Assembly: GCA_958427355.1 (NCBI GenBank)
Contig: CAUACA010000002.1
Span: forward strand, 109,853-173,852
From: an uncultured Collinsella sp.
GTDB taxonomy: Bacteria; Actinomycetota; Coriobacteriia; Coriobacteriales; Coriobacteriaceae
Length of the DNA: 64,000 bases
Direction of reading: 5' to 3'
Shown here piece after piece: positions 16,457-25,707 of the stretch (the stretch's first letter is position 1; each line of letters begins with the position of its first letter). Under the pieces are notes generated by a model that searched no databases, was not told where the DNA came from, and saw only the letters and a program-made list of their open reading frames with translations. Made by a program: the position numbers and the translations under genes.

Positions 16457-16942
16457 ATGAGTGCCGCAAGCAAAAAGAGCAAGACGCAGCAGCTCAAGGA
16501 GCGTTGGGAAAACGGCGAGCTCGACTGCGGGGCGATGACGCCCGAGTTTATCAAGGGACTCAGTCCCCGCGAGCTGGGCATGCTGGGCGAGCTGATCACC
16601 ATCGACTACTTTAACGAGCGCGGCTACACCTTGCTGGAGCAGGGTTATCGTTGCACCGAGGGCGAGGCCGATCTGGTGCTGCTCGATGAGCTCGACGATG
16701 TCGTGGTGATGGCCGAGGTCAAGACCAGACGCGTTGCGCTGGATTGCAACACGCGGGTCTTTCCCGAGGAGGCCGTGGACGCCCAAAAGCAACGCCGCTA
16801 CCGCCGCATCGCAAGTTGCTATCTCATGGAGCATTATCCGCTCAAGGCGATTCGCTTCGATGCCGTGGGCGTCACCATCCGCGACGGGCATATTGCCGAG
16901 ATCGAGCACCAGTACAACGCGTTCGATTGGCAGGTGTCGTGA
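16457..16942 (+). CDS. YraN/UPF0102 family endonuclease-like protein
   Basis: The 161-residue protein has the YraN signature of a restriction-endonuclease-like fold: LGMLGELITIDYFNERGYTL, GEADLVLLDE and VMAEVKTRR. These match the E/D-ExK metal-binding pattern (Glu in LGELI, Asp in EADLV, ExK in AEVKT). The start ATG 16457 follows GGGAAAGGAGA. About 40 extra residues precede the family core. Its function is unproven in general. The stop overlaps the comM start, and it heads a yraN-comM-dprA operon seen in many bacteria. Confidence 0.88.
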   Translation: MSAASKKSKTQQLKERWENGELDCGAMTPEFIKGLSPRELGMLGELITIDYFNERGYTLLEQGYRCTEGEADLVLLDELDDVVVMAEVKTRRVALDCNTRVFPEEAVDAQKQRRYRRIASCYLMEHYPLKAIRFDAVGVTIRDGHIAEIEHQYNAFDWQVS

Positions 16943-18465
16943 TGGCGTTCGAGACGTTTGCCGTTCACGCGGCCTGCATCCGCGGCGTCGAGGCGATTCA
17001 CGTCACGGTCGAGGTCTCGCTTGCCGGCGGCGTTCCGGGCATTCAGATGCTCGGCATCCCGAGTATGGAGGTGATGGAGTCACGTGGTCGTATTCGCTGT
17101 GCGATGCGCTCGGCCGGCTTTGAGATCCCGCGCTCGGGCATTACGGTCAATCTGGCGCCCGGCGATATTCGCAAGACCGGTAGCGGCTTTGATCTGCCCA
17201 TCGCCATCGCGGTTCTAGCGGCCGATGGTCAGATTCCCCGCGACAACCTCGATCGTTGTCTTATCGCCGGCGAGCTCGGCTTGGACGGCACGGTGCTTCC
17301 TGTCAAAGGCGAGGTGGCGTTTCAGCTATTGGCTCGCGACATGGGGCTGTCTTTTATCGCCGGCAGGTCCGACCAGCATGTGCCACTCGCGGGCGTGGAT
17401 TGCGGCTTTATCGACCATCTGTCTCAGCTTGCTCACGGCATGGGCGATGCCGCACGGCACTACTTGGATTCCGAGGGTGTCGAGGCGACCTTTGAGCCCG
17501 AGCTCGACTATGCCGACGTGCTGGGGCAGGAAGTCGCTAAACGCGGCATGGCGCTTGCGGCGGCAGGAGAACTCGGCTTGCTCATGATCGGGTCTCCGGG
17601 ATCGGGCAAGACGATGCTCGCACGCCGTATGACCGGCATCCTGCCCGAGCTTTCCGTTGAGGATCAGCAGGAGGCACTGTGCATCCATTCGGTTTTGGGT
17701 GAGAACATTGATGGCTTGTTGGCGGGGCACCGCCCCTTCCGCAGTCCCCACCACAGTATTTCGACCGCAGGCCTTATCGGCGGCGGGCGCCCGGTGCACC
17801 CGGGTGAGATCAGCCTTGCTCATGGCGGCGTGCTCTTTTTGGACGAGCTTGCCGAGTTTCCCACTGGCGTGCTGCAGACGCTGCGTCAGCCCATCGAGCG
17901 CGGCTACGTGAGGATCGTACGCGTCGACGGGGCTTTTACCTTCCCGTCGCGCTTTCAGCTGCTGGCTGCGAGCAATCCCTGCCCCTGCGGCTTTTTGGGC
18001 GATCGCGAGGTGCCGTGTCGCTGCTCGGCGGCGATGGTCGAGCGCTATCGGTCTAAACTGCGCGGTCCTTTGGCCGACCGTATCGACATGATGATCGATG
18101 TGACCCGTCCCGACCCTCAAGTGATTATCGAGGGTGCGGAGGGCATGTCGTCGGCCGAGTTACGTGACTACGTTGTGCGCGGTCGCGCCTTTCGCGCTTG
18201 GCGCGAATCCCGCATGAACGATGCAGATGCCGAGGCCGAGGATGACGAGACACGGTCCATTGACGGCGTCGTTTCGACCTTTGAGCTCGATGATGCGGCG
18301 GAGAAGTGTGTGCTCGGCCTGTCGAAGCGCACGCATCTCACAGGGCGTGGCATCGTGCGCCTTGTTCGCATTGCGCGCACGATCGCAGATGCCGCCGAGA
18401 GCGAGCAGGTGACGCAGGACCACGTGCTCGAGGCGGCGATGTACCAGGGAAGGAGGGACCAATGA
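16942..18465 (+). CDS. comM: ComM/YifB-family Mg-chelatase-like ATPase
   Basis: ComM is a hexameric AAA+ helicase that drives branch migration during natural transformation. The 507-residue protein has the N-terminal Lon-like fold (about 1-180). The AAA+ domain follows, with Walker A GSPGSGKT (217-224), Walker B VLFLDELAEF (Asp301-Glu302) and the zinc-like CPCGFLGDREVPCRC segment near 353. ATG 16942 shares one base with the yraN stop. Overlap with dprA downstream indicates tight coupling of recombination genes. Confidence 0.94.
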   Translation: MAFETFAVHAACIRGVEAIHVTVEVSLAGGVPGIQMLGIPSMEVMESRGRIRCAMRSAGFEIPRSGITVNLAPGDIRKTGSGFDLPIAIAVLAADGQIPRDNLDRCLIAGELGLDGTVLPVKGEVAFQLLARDMGLSFIAGRSDQHVPLAGVDCGFIDHLSQLAHGMGDAARHYLDSEGVEATFEPELDYADVLGQEVAKRGMALAAAGELGLLMIGSPGSGKTMLARRMTGILPELSVEDQQEALCIHSVLGENIDGLLAGHRPFRSPHHSISTAGLIGGGRPVHPGEISLAHGGVLFLDELAEFPTGVLQTLRQPIERGYVRIVRVDGAFTFPSRFQLLAASNPCPCGFLGDREVPCRCSAAMVERYRSKLRGPLADRIDMMIDVTRPDPQVIIEGAEGMSSAELRDYVVRGRAFRAWRESRMNDADAEAEDDETRSIDGVVSTFELDDAAEKCVLGLSKRTHLTGRGIVRLVRIARTIADAAESEQVTQDHVLEAAMYQGRRDQ

Positions 18466-19397
18466 TGGCTGAGGGGACCTTCGAGCTGCATCCAGGTGAC
18501 GCGTTGTATCCCGAGACCGTTTTGGAGCTTTCTGATGTACCTCAGACGCTCTATGTGCGCGGCAACCCCGAGGCGCTTTCGACGCCCGCGCTCTCCATCA
18601 TCGGTGCGCGAAAGGCCTCGCCGTATGGTCTTGCCGTGGCAGAGCTTGCGGCGAAGGTGGCGGTTGAGGCGGGAGTGACGGTAGTTTCGGGCGGTGCGGT
18701 CGGTTGTGACCAGGCCTCGGGTTGGGCTGCGGTCAACGCCGGCGGCAAACACGTTGTGGTGCTGGGGACGGGCGCCGACGTGGTCTACCCGCGTTCGAGC
18801 GCGGGGCTGATTACGCGCACGCTTGATACGGGTGGCGCGGTCGTGTCGATCTCTCCGTGGGGCATGGGTCCGCGCAAGTTCGCCTTTCCGCGCCGCAATC
18901 GCGTAATCGCGGCCCTGTCGCAAGCCCTCTTTGTATCCGAGGCGGGTATGCCTTCCGGGACGTTTTCCACAGCCGAGGCTGCTATGGATTTGGGGCGCGA
19001 ACTTCTTGCCGTGCCGGGGTCGATCCTATCGCCCGAGTCGCGTGGCACGAATTACCTCATTGCGAACGGTGCCTGCTGCATTGTCGACGAGGAATCTATC
19101 GAGATGGCTATCTCACGCATCTACGGAACCCTGCGCTACTCGCGCCCCGATGCTCCCGGCATTGCCGACCTGGATCCAACGCAGCAGACCGTGATGCATG
19201 CGCTCATCGCCTCTCCGCTCAAGGTCGACGACATCGCGGCGCTCGTCTCGCTCGATGCTGTCGGCGTACTCAAACTCTTGGGTTCGCTTGAACTCGAGGG
19301 TCTTATCGAGCGCATGATGGATGGAAGGTATGCGCCCTCCAAGTTTGCCCTTCACGCCCAGACACCCTTCGGTCACAATGGAAAACGTGTCAATTAG
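18462..19397 (+). CDS. dprA: DNA-processing protein DprA (Smf)
   Basis: DprA protects incoming single-stranded DNA and loads RecA in transformation. The 311-residue protein has the Rossmann-like core with LSIIGARKASPYG (about 44-56), GGAVGCDQASGWAA (about 75-88) and PRRNRVIAALSQALFV. A winged-helix-like C-terminus (about 245-300) is present. AGGGAAGGAGGGACC precedes ATG 18462, which overlaps the comM stop; the adjacent ATG 18465 is equivalent. The dprA-trmFO-xerC order is common, although topA, often between them, is absent here. Confidence 0.94.
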   Translation: MMAEGTFELHPGDALYPETVLELSDVPQTLYVRGNPEALSTPALSIIGARKASPYGLAVAELAAKVAVEAGVTVVSGGAVGCDQASGWAAVNAGGKHVVVLGTGADVVYPRSSAGLITRTLDTGGAVVSISPWGMGPRKFAFPRRNRVIAALSQALFVSEAGMPSGTFSTAEAAMDLGRELLAVPGSILSPESRGTNYLIANGACCIVDEESIEMAISRIYGTLRYSRPDAPGIADLDPTQQTVMHALIASPLKVDDIAALVSLDAVGVLKLLGSLELEGLIERMMDGRYAPSKFALHAQTPFGHNGKRVN

Positions 19398-19411
19398 AAA
19401 GGTGTTTGCAG

Positions 19412-20749
19412 ATGCAGTTCGATCAGGTGACAGTTATCGGTGGCGGTCTGGCGGGGTCGGAGTGCGCGATCCAGCTGGCAGATCGCGGGTTTGCCGTAAA
19501 GCTGTGCGAGATGCGCCCCCAGGTGAGCTCCCCTGCCCACCATACCGATCACCTGGCAGAGCTCGTCTGCTCCAATTCGTTTAAGTCGACCCGTCCGGAT
19601 TCCGCGGCTGGTTTGCTGAAAGCCGAGCTTGAGCGCATGGGTTCAGTCCTGCTCGATTGCGCCCATCGCGCGGCTGTTCCCGCCGGTGGCGCCTTGGCGG
19701 TCGACCGCGTCAAGTTTTCCGAGCTTGTCGAGGCCGAGGTTGCCGCCCGTCCCAATATCGAGGTCGTGCACGGCGAGGTCACGCAGATTCCCGAGGGTCA
19801 CGTGGTCATTGCCGCGGGCCCGCTGTGTTCACCGGCGCTGAGCGAAGAGGTTATGAAGCTCGTCGGTGGCGATGCCCTGGCATTCTTTGATGCGGCGGCG
19901 CCGATCGTCGATGCCTCCACGCTCGATATGGACGTGCTGTTCTCGCAGTCGCGCTATGAGGAGCACGGGAGCGGCGACTATCTCAACGCTCCGCTCAATA
20001 AGGAGGAGTACGAGGCCTTTATCGAGGCGCTTACCACGGCCGACCGCGTGGTGCTCAAAGACTTTGAGGGCGGCGATTTGTTCCAGGCCTGCCAGCCTGC
20101 CGAGGAAGTTGCGCGCACCGGCAAGGACGCCATTCGCTTTGGCGCCATGAAGCCCGTTGGCCTCACCGACCCGCGTACCGGACGTCGCCCCTGGGCGGCG
20201 ATACAGCTGCGTGCCGAGAACAAGGAGAAGACCGCCTATAACCTGGTGGGCTTCCAGACCAACTTGACCTTTGGCGAGCAGAAGCGCGTCTTCCATATGG
20301 TGCCGGGCCTGGAGAACGCTGAGTTCTTCCGCTACGGTGTCATGCATCGCAATACCTTTGTCGACGCTCCGCACGTGCTCGATGGCACCTTTGCCGTGCC
20401 CGGTACCGGCGTGCGCCTGGCCGGTCAGATCACCGGCACCGAGGGGTACATGGAAGCCGTGGCGACAGGTCTGCTCGCGGCGCTCAACACCTATGCCGAG
20501 GCTATCGGTGCCGCGGGCGTCGAGTTGCCGCGTGTGGGTGCCCTGGGTGCGCTCGTGGGCTATGCGACCGATCCTGCCACCGTGGGCTATCAGCCCATGC
20601 ATGTCAACTTTGGCCTGGTTCCGCCACTCGAGGATGGTAAGCGCCGCAGCAAGCGCGACCGCTATCAGGCCTATGCGGACCGTGCGCTCGAGGCCCTCGA
20701 TGCCTACTTGGCCACGCGTTCCGACTTGTTTGGAGGCGACCGGTCATAG
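19412..20749 (+). CDS. trmFO: Methylenetetrahydrofolate-tRNA-(uracil-54-C5)-methyltransferase
   Basis: TrmFO makes ribothymidine 54 in tRNA using methylenetetrahydrofolate and FAD. The 445-residue protein starts with the FAD-binding VTVIGGGLAGSECAIQLADRG and has HHTDHLAELVCSNSFKSTRPD, containing the conserved cysteine. ATG 19412 is correctly spaced from GAAAGG (19398-19403); a TTG two codons earlier is not. Its end overlaps the proposed xerC start. Confidence 0.95.
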   Translation: MQFDQVTVIGGGLAGSECAIQLADRGFAVKLCEMRPQVSSPAHHTDHLAELVCSNSFKSTRPDSAAGLLKAELERMGSVLLDCAHRAAVPAGGALAVDRVKFSELVEAEVAARPNIEVVHGEVTQIPEGHVVIAAGPLCSPALSEEVMKLVGGDALAFFDAAAPIVDASTLDMDVLFSQSRYEEHGSGDYLNAPLNKEEYEAFIEALTTADRVVLKDFEGGDLFQACQPAEEVARTGKDAIRFGAMKPVGLTDPRTGRRPWAAIQLRAENKEKTAYNLVGFQTNLTFGEQKRVFHMVPGLENAEFFRYGVMHRNTFVDAPHVLDGTFAVPGTGVRLAGQITGTEGYMEAVATGLLAALNTYAEAIGAAGVELPRVGALGALVGYATDPATVGYQPMHVNFGLVPPLEDGKRRSKRDRYQAYADRALEALDAYLATRSDLFGGDRS

Positions 20750-21666
20750 CCTTTGACCTGTACGACACCGTCGACTCTTTTATCGCCTATATCGCACGCG
20801 TTGAGGGGCTTTCTCCCAACACGGTGACGGCCTATGGCTCGAGGCTAGAGCGCTTTGCTGCCTGGTGCGAGCGCGAGGATATTGATGCTTTCGCTGCCGA
20901 CGTGCGCACCATTCGTCGCTATCTTGCCGAGCTTTCGCGTGAGCAGGTGGCTCCCCGAACGCTTGCGGCGCACCTGTCGGCTATTCGATCTCTCTATCGC
21001 TGGATGGCTGCCGAGGGGATTGTCGAGGGCGATGCGGTCTCGGCGATCGCGTCGCCCAAGCTGCCGCGTGACCTGCCGGGCGTCCTTACGACCCAGCAGG
21101 TCGAGGCGCTGCTCAAGACGCCTGATACCTCAACACCCGCGGGACTGCGCGATGCGGCGATGCTCGAGTTGCTCTATGCCTCGGGTGCCCGCATCTCAGA
21201 GCTTGCGGCGCTCAATGTGGAATCCATCTCATGGTCCGAGCGCACGCTGCGCCTGTGGGGCAAGGGAAGCAAGGAGCGCATCGTTCCTCTGTATCGTCGT
21301 GCGCTCGATGTGACGCGTCTCTATATTGAAGAGGGGAGGCCGGAGTTGCTCGCTCGGGCAAAGCGCCGCGACCTCGCTACCGGGCCGCATCCGCTGCTTA
21401 TATCGGCGCGCGGCAATCGCATGAGCGCCGCGATGCTCCGGCGGCGGTTCCATACGCTGGCGACGCTCGCCGGCATTCCGGCTGACATCGCCCCGCATGC
21501 GATGCGCCATACCTTTGCGACCGACTTGCTCGAGGGCGGTGCGGACCTGCGCTCGGTTCAAGAGCTGCTGGGCCATGCGAGCCTGTCCACGACGCAGATC
21601 TACACGCATCTCACACCCGATCGGCTTAAGCGGGCTGTGGCTCAAGCCCATCCCCGCGGCGAATAG
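20746..21666 (+). CDS. xerC: Tyrosine recombinase XerC/XerD family
   Basis: It is expected to resolve chromosome dimers at dif. From 20746 the product is 306 residues, the usual Xer length. The SAM-like core-binding domain reads DSFIAYIARVEGLSPNTVTAY. The catalytic residues are Arg in ASGARISEL, Lys in GKGSKERIVPL, HAMRHTFA, LGHAS and Tyr in TTQIYTH. The start is the problem: the full N-terminal domain needs ATA 20746 (GGAGG at 20732-20736, overlapping the trmFO stop as ATAG). CTG 20758 is the alternative, and GTG 20824 would cut into the domain. XerC rather than XerD is inferred from the trmFO neighbour. Confidence 0.88.
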   Translation: MAFDLYDTVDSFIAYIARVEGLSPNTVTAYGSRLERFAAWCEREDIDAFAADVRTIRRYLAELSREQVAPRTLAAHLSAIRSLYRWMAAEGIVEGDAVSAIASPKLPRDLPGVLTTQQVEALLKTPDTSTPAGLRDAAMLELLYASGARISELAALNVESISWSERTLRLWGKGSKERIVPLYRRALDVTRLYIEEGRPELLARAKRRDLATGPHPLLISARGNRMSAAMLRRRFHTLATLAGIPADIAPHAMRHTFATDLLEGGADLRSVQELLGHASLSTTQIYTHLTPDRLKRAVAQAHPRGE

Positions 21667-21715
21667 TGGCTGGCACGTCCCGCGCCGCACTCAGGTGTGT
21701 GGTTTTGATTGCGGG

Positions 21716-21744
21716 TTGGCAGAAAGAAGCATTCCTGCTATCAT
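21716..21744 (+). promoter_or_regulatory. Promoter of rpsB-tsf
   Basis: TTGGCA (21716-21721), a 17-bp spacer and TATCAT (21739-21744). The leader of about 130 nt contains a TGGTTT/AAACCA stem (21838-21843 with 21867-21872) ending 1 nt before the AGGAGG site of rpsB. It could be used for S2 autoregulation; that role is inference. Confidence 0.65.
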
Positions 21745-21885
21745 TCATCGGGTTGCTTCACGGCAACATGTTTTTATCACGCACGCGCGGCTACTTCATA
21801 CCGTGGTGCCCGGGCTTTGGTAGCACATGTCCGGGTTGGTTTTGGAGGATGACCCCGCGCGGAGGCAAACCACAGGAGGTTTAAC

Positions 21886-22614
21886 ATGGCTACCAAGATT
21901 AATATCCGCACCCTGCTCGAGGCCGGCTGCCACTTCGGTCACCAGACCCGTCGCTGGAACCCCAAGATGAAGCCGTTCATCTTTGGTGAGCGCAACGGCA
22001 TCTACATCCTCGACCTCAAGCAGACCATCCTCGACGCCGACCAGGCCTATACATTCGTCAAGAACGTCGCTAAGGGCGGCAACGTGCTGTTCGTCGGCAC
22101 CAAGAAGCAGGCTCAGGAGGCCGTCAAGAACGCTGCTGAGCGCGCCAACATGCCTTACATCAACCAGCGTTGGCTCGGCGGTATGCTGACCAACTTCGTC
22201 ACCATCCGCTCCCGCATCAACCGCATGGAGGAGCTCGAGGCCATGGTCGAGGACGGTCGCATGGCTGTTCTGCCCAAGAAGGAGCAGGCTGTTCTCGGCA
22301 AGGAGCTCACCAAGCTCCAGACCAACCTCGGTGGCGCCCGCGACATGAAGGGTCTGCCCCAGGCTCTCTTCGTCATCGACACCAAGCGCGAGGAGAACGC
22401 CATCAAGGAGGCTCAGCGCCTGAACATCCCCGTCGTCGCCCTGATCGACACCAACTCCGATCCCGACGAGGTCGAGTACGGCATCCCCTGCAACGATGAC
22501 GCTATCTCCGCTGTCACCCTTATGTGCGAGCTCATGGCTGACGCCTGCCTCGCTGGCTCCGGCAAGGAGCAGGTCTCCGAGGCCGAGATGGCCGCTGAGC
22601 CCAAGGCCGAGTAA
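21886..22614 (+). CDS. rpsB: 30S ribosomal protein S2
   Basis: The 242-residue protein begins with INIRTLLEAGCHFGHQTRRWNPKM-type sequence and contains YINQRWLGGMLTNF and PVVALIDTNSDPDEVEYGIPCNDDA, all diagnostic of S2. ATG 21886 follows AGGAGG. The C-terminus ends in a short acidic tail. It is cotranscribed with tsf, 45 nt downstream. Confidence 0.97.
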   Translation: MATKINIRTLLEAGCHFGHQTRRWNPKMKPFIFGERNGIYILDLKQTILDADQAYTFVKNVAKGGNVLFVGTKKQAQEAVKNAAERANMPYINQRWLGGMLTNFVTIRSRINRMEELEAMVEDGRMAVLPKKEQAVLGKELTKLQTNLGGARDMKGLPQALFVIDTKREENAIKEAQRLNIPVVALIDTNSDPDEVEYGIPCNDDAISAVTLMCELMADACLAGSGKEQVSEAEMAAEPKAE

Positions 22615-22659
22615 ATCAGTCTTAGTTAATTCTTTTTCATCTCTTTGAAAGGAACCACA

Positions 22660-23529
22660 ATGGCCCAGATTACCGCCGCTATGGTCAAGCAGCTCCGCGA
22701 GATGACCGACTCCCCGATGATGGAGTGCAAGAAGGCTCTCGTCGAGGCTGACGGCGACATGGACGCCGCTGTCGACGTTCTGCGTAAGAACGGCCTTGCC
22801 AAGGCTGCCAAGAAGGCTGGCCGTGAGACCAACGAGGGCGCTGTCGCCGCGTTCGTCTCCGAGGATGGCAAGACCGGCGCTCTGCTCGAGCTCTCCTGCG
22901 AGACCGACTTCGTTGGCTCCAACGCCAAGTTCACCGGCTTTGCTTCCAAGGTCGCTGAGGTTGTCGCTACCACCGAGCCTGCTGACGTCGACGCTCTGCT
23001 CGAGAAGCCGATGGGCGAGGAGACCGTTTCCTCCGAGCTCACCGAGATGATTCACATCATGGGCGAGAACATGAAGATCTCCCGCTTCGCTGCCCGCAAG
23101 GCCGAGAACGGCGCGCTCGCTTCTTACATCCACATGGGTGGTAAGATCGGCGTCCTCGTCGAGTTCGCCTTCGAGAAGGCCGAGACCGCTCAGGCTGAGT
23201 CCTTCAAGACCTTCGCTCACGACGTTGCCCTTCAGGTTGCTGCCGTCGCCCCGATCTGCGCTACCCGCGATCAGGTTCCGGCCGAGACCGTCGAGCACGA
23301 GAAGCAGATCTACATGGCCCAGGCTGCCGAGTCCGGCAAGCCCGAGGCTATCCAGGAGAAGATGGCTGTCGGCCGTCTGGAGAAGTTCTACAAGCAGTCT
23401 GTGCTCACCGAGCAGGAGTTCATCAAGGACAGCTCCCTCACCATCAAGAAGTACGCTGAGCAGGTCTCCAAGGAGCTCGGCGACACCATTACCGTCGTTG
23501 CCTTTGACCGTCTGGTCCGTGGCGAGTAA
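22660..23529 (+). CDS. tsf: Elongation factor Ts
   Basis: EF-Ts exchanges GDP for GTP on EF-Tu. The 289-residue protein has the UBA-like N-terminus MAQITAAMVKQLREMTDSPMMECKKAL and the TDFV core motif (CETDFVGSN near 79-87), then the two dimerisation-type repeats. ATG 22660 is 6 nt after AAAGGA; an in-frame TTG at 22645 precedes that site. It ends in front of a strong terminator. Confidence 0.97.
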   Translation: MAQITAAMVKQLREMTDSPMMECKKALVEADGDMDAAVDVLRKNGLAKAAKKAGRETNEGAVAAFVSEDGKTGALLELSCETDFVGSNAKFTGFASKVAEVVATTEPADVDALLEKPMGEETVSSELTEMIHIMGENMKISRFAARKAENGALASYIHMGGKIGVLVEFAFEKAETAQAESFKTFAHDVALQVAAVAPICATRDQVPAETVEHEKQIYMAQAAESGKPEAIQEKMAVGRLEKFYKQSVLTEQEFIKDSSLTIKKYAEQVSKELGDTITVVAFDRLVRGE

Positions 23530-23553
23530 ATAAGCTCTTGTAGCTGGTAATGA

Positions 23554-23587
23554 GCAGGCTGTGGGTTTTACTCACAGCCTGCTTTTT
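23554..23587 (+). terminator. rpsB-tsf terminator
   Basis: GCAGGCTGTG (23554-23563) pairs perfectly with CACAGCCTGC (23573-23582), followed by TTTTT. Confidence 0.92.
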
Positions 23588-23647
23588 CATGGCTCTTCTT
23601 AGAGCCTTTGATAGAATGTTGAAAGTTCAATCTAAAGGAGGATCGCT

Positions 23648-24370
23648 TTGTCCGACATCCGATATAAACGCGTGCTTCTTAAGCTTTCCGGCGAAGCGCT
23701 GATGGGCGACGGCCAATATGGCATCGACCCCAAGGTTACCGACCATCTTGCTAAGCAGGTCAAGGAGCTGCTCGCCGTTGGCCATGAGGTCGGCGTCGTT
23801 GTCGGCGGCGGTAATATTTTCCGCGGCATGGCCGGCGCTGCCGGTGGCATGGAGCGTGCTCAGGCCGACTACATGGGCATGCTGGCAACCGTTATGAACG
23901 CGCTTGCCCTGCAGGATGCCTTCGAGCATAACGATGTTCCCTGCCGCGTGATGAGCGCTATCCAGATGAACGAGATCTGCGAGCCCTATATTCGCCGTCG
24001 CGCCATCAACCACCTTTCCAAGGGCAACGTCGTTATTTTTGCCGCCGGTTCGGGCAATCCGTACTTTACGACCGACACCGCCGCGGCTCTTCGTGCGTGC
24101 GAGATCGGCGCCGAGATTCTGATTAAAGCCACCAAGGTTGACGGCATCTACGACAAGGATCCCGTCAAGTGCGCCGATGCCGTCCGTTTTGACAAGATTA
24201 CCTATCACGAGGTTCTCGTCCGCGGTCTGCAGGTTATGGATTCCACGGCTACGGCACTGTGCCAGGACAACCGTATGCCGATTTTGGTCCTCAACATCGA
24301 TGGCGAGGACACCGTCAAACGCGCGCTTTCGGGTGAGCCCGTCGGCACGCTCGTCTATCAGGAGGATTAA
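23648..24370 (+). CDS. pyrH: UMP kinase
   Basis: UMP kinase phosphorylates UMP to UDP. The 240-residue protein has the amino-acid-kinase fold, with RVLLKLSGEALMG at the N-terminus, VGVVVGGGNIFRG near 53 and TTDTAAALRACEIGAEILIKATKVDGIYD near 138. TTG 23648 is set by AAAGGAGG (23634-23641). A TAGAAT box (23612-23617) upstream may be the -10. It leads the pyrH-frr-uppS-cdsA-dxr-rseP-ispG-proS cluster, typical of bacteria. Confidence 0.96.
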   Translation: MSDIRYKRVLLKLSGEALMGDGQYGIDPKVTDHLAKQVKELLAVGHEVGVVVGGGNIFRGMAGAAGGMERAQADYMGMLATVMNALALQDAFEHNDVPCRVMSAIQMNEICEPYIRRRAINHLSKGNVVIFAAGSGNPYFTTDTAAALRACEIGAEILIKATKVDGIYDKDPVKCADAVRFDKITYHEVLVRGLQVMDSTATALCQDNRMPILVLNIDGEDTVKRALSGEPVGTLVYQED

Positions 24371-24372
24371 GC

Positions 24373-24909
24373 ATGGCAGAGAACATCACCGCCCACATGG
24401 ACAAGTCGCTCGAGTCCCTCAAGCATAACTTCTCCAAGGTTCGTACCGGTCGCGCCAATGCCAACATTCTGTCCGACATCACCGTCGATTATTACGGTGT
24501 TCCCACGCCGGTCACGCAGGTTGCCGCCGTCAAGACCCCCGAGGCCCACATGCTGCTCATCGAGCCGTGGGACAAGGCACTCATCAACGCTATCGTCAAG
24601 GCCATCGGCGCTTCCGATCTGGGTATTACCCCCAACTCCGATGGCACCGTCGTTCGTCTTCCGTTCCCGGCTCCCACCGAGGAGCGCCGTCGCGAGCTCG
24701 TCAAGGAGTGCCGCGAGTACGCCGAGCAGGCCAAGGTGTCTATCCGTAACATCCGTCGCGACTTCAACAACAAGCTCGAGCGCGATGAGGAGCTCACCGA
24801 GGACGATGTCCGTCGCGAGCAGGCCAAGGTCCAGAAGCACACCGATGAGTATGTCGCCAAGGTCGAGGAGCTTCTGAAGGAAAAAGAAGCCGAGGTCATG
24901 GAGATCTAA
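24373..24909 (+). CDS. frr: Ribosome recycling factor
   Basis: With EF-G, RRF splits post-termination ribosomes. The 178-residue product has RTGRANANIL near 24-33, PEAHMLLIEPWDK and IRNIRRDFNNKLE in the long helical domain. The length is near the usual 185. It starts 2 nt after pyrH with GGAGG inside the pyrH end as its binding site. A pyrH-frr pair is almost universal. Confidence 0.97.
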   Translation: MAENITAHMDKSLESLKHNFSKVRTGRANANILSDITVDYYGVPTPVTQVAAVKTPEAHMLLIEPWDKALINAIVKAIGASDLGITPNSDGTVVRLPFPAPTEERRRELVKECREYAEQAKVSIRNIRRDFNNKLERDEELTEDDVRREQAKVQKHTDEYVAKVEELLKEKEAEVMEI

Positions 24910-24910
24910 G

Positions 24911-25705
24911 GTGCAATACGACGAGCATAAACTGGTCGAGTACTTTGCCGACGCCCCTGCGGGCGTCGGTTTTTCCGACCTTGACCTCAATAACATTCCG
25001 CACCATATCTCGTGCATCATGGACGGCAACGGTCGTTGGGCCACGTCTCGCGGTCTTGCGCGCACTGAGGGCCACAAGGCGGGTATCGTCTCCCTTCGCG
25101 AGATTATTACCGCCTGCGTGCGTCTGGGCGTCGACGTGCTTTCTGCCTATGCGTTTTCTACCGAAAACTGGAACCGCCCGCAGCATGAGGTCAACGTCTT
25201 GATGCATCTGTTTGCCAAGACGTTTATCGACGAGCTGCCGCTTCTGAAGCGCGAAAACGTGCGTGTTGTCTTTTTGGGTGACATTTCCGCGCTGCCCAAG
25301 AAGACCCGCGACGTTTTTGAACGCGGTCTTGCCGAGTGCGCCAATCACACCGGCATGACGCTGGCGCTTGCCGTCAACTACGGCGCGCGTGCCGAGATTA
25401 CCCGCGCTGTCCGTCAGATCGCACTCGACGCTGCCGCCGGTAAGATCGATCCTGGCGCAATTGATGACGACATGGTGGCTTCCCACCTCTATACCGCTGG
25501 CCTTCCCGATCCTGAGCTTGTGATTCGCACTTCTGGTGAGCTGCGCCTTTCGAACTATCTGCTGTGGCAGGTGGCTTATTCCGAATTCTACGTCACCGAT
25601 ACCTATTGGCCCGACTTTGATCGTTGGGGCCTTGTCGACGCCATTTTGGCCTATCAGGGCCGTGACCGTAGGTTTGGTGGTCTGAGCAAGACCGAGGAGG
25701 CTTAA
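24911..25705 (+). CDS. uppS: Isoprenyl transferase (undecaprenyl diphosphate synthase)
   Basis: This cis-prenyltransferase builds the lipid carrier for peptidoglycan from isopentenyl diphosphate. The 264-residue protein shows HISCIMDGNGRWA, with the catalytic Asp near 38, then GHKAG, STENWNRP and LVIRTSGELRLSNYLLWQ near 200-217. GTG 24911 comes 1 nt after frr. The position before cdsA and dxr is standard. Chain length is inferred from the family. Confidence 0.95.
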   Translation: MQYDEHKLVEYFADAPAGVGFSDLDLNNIPHHISCIMDGNGRWATSRGLARTEGHKAGIVSLREIITACVRLGVDVLSAYAFSTENWNRPQHEVNVLMHLFAKTFIDELPLLKRENVRVVFLGDISALPKKTRDVFERGLAECANHTGMTLALAVNYGARAEITRAVRQIALDAAAGKIDPGAIDDDMVASHLYTAGLPDPELVIRTSGELRLSNYLLWQVAYSEFYVTDTYWPDFDRWGLVDAILAYQGRDRRFGGLSKTEEA

Positions 25706-25707
25706 TC

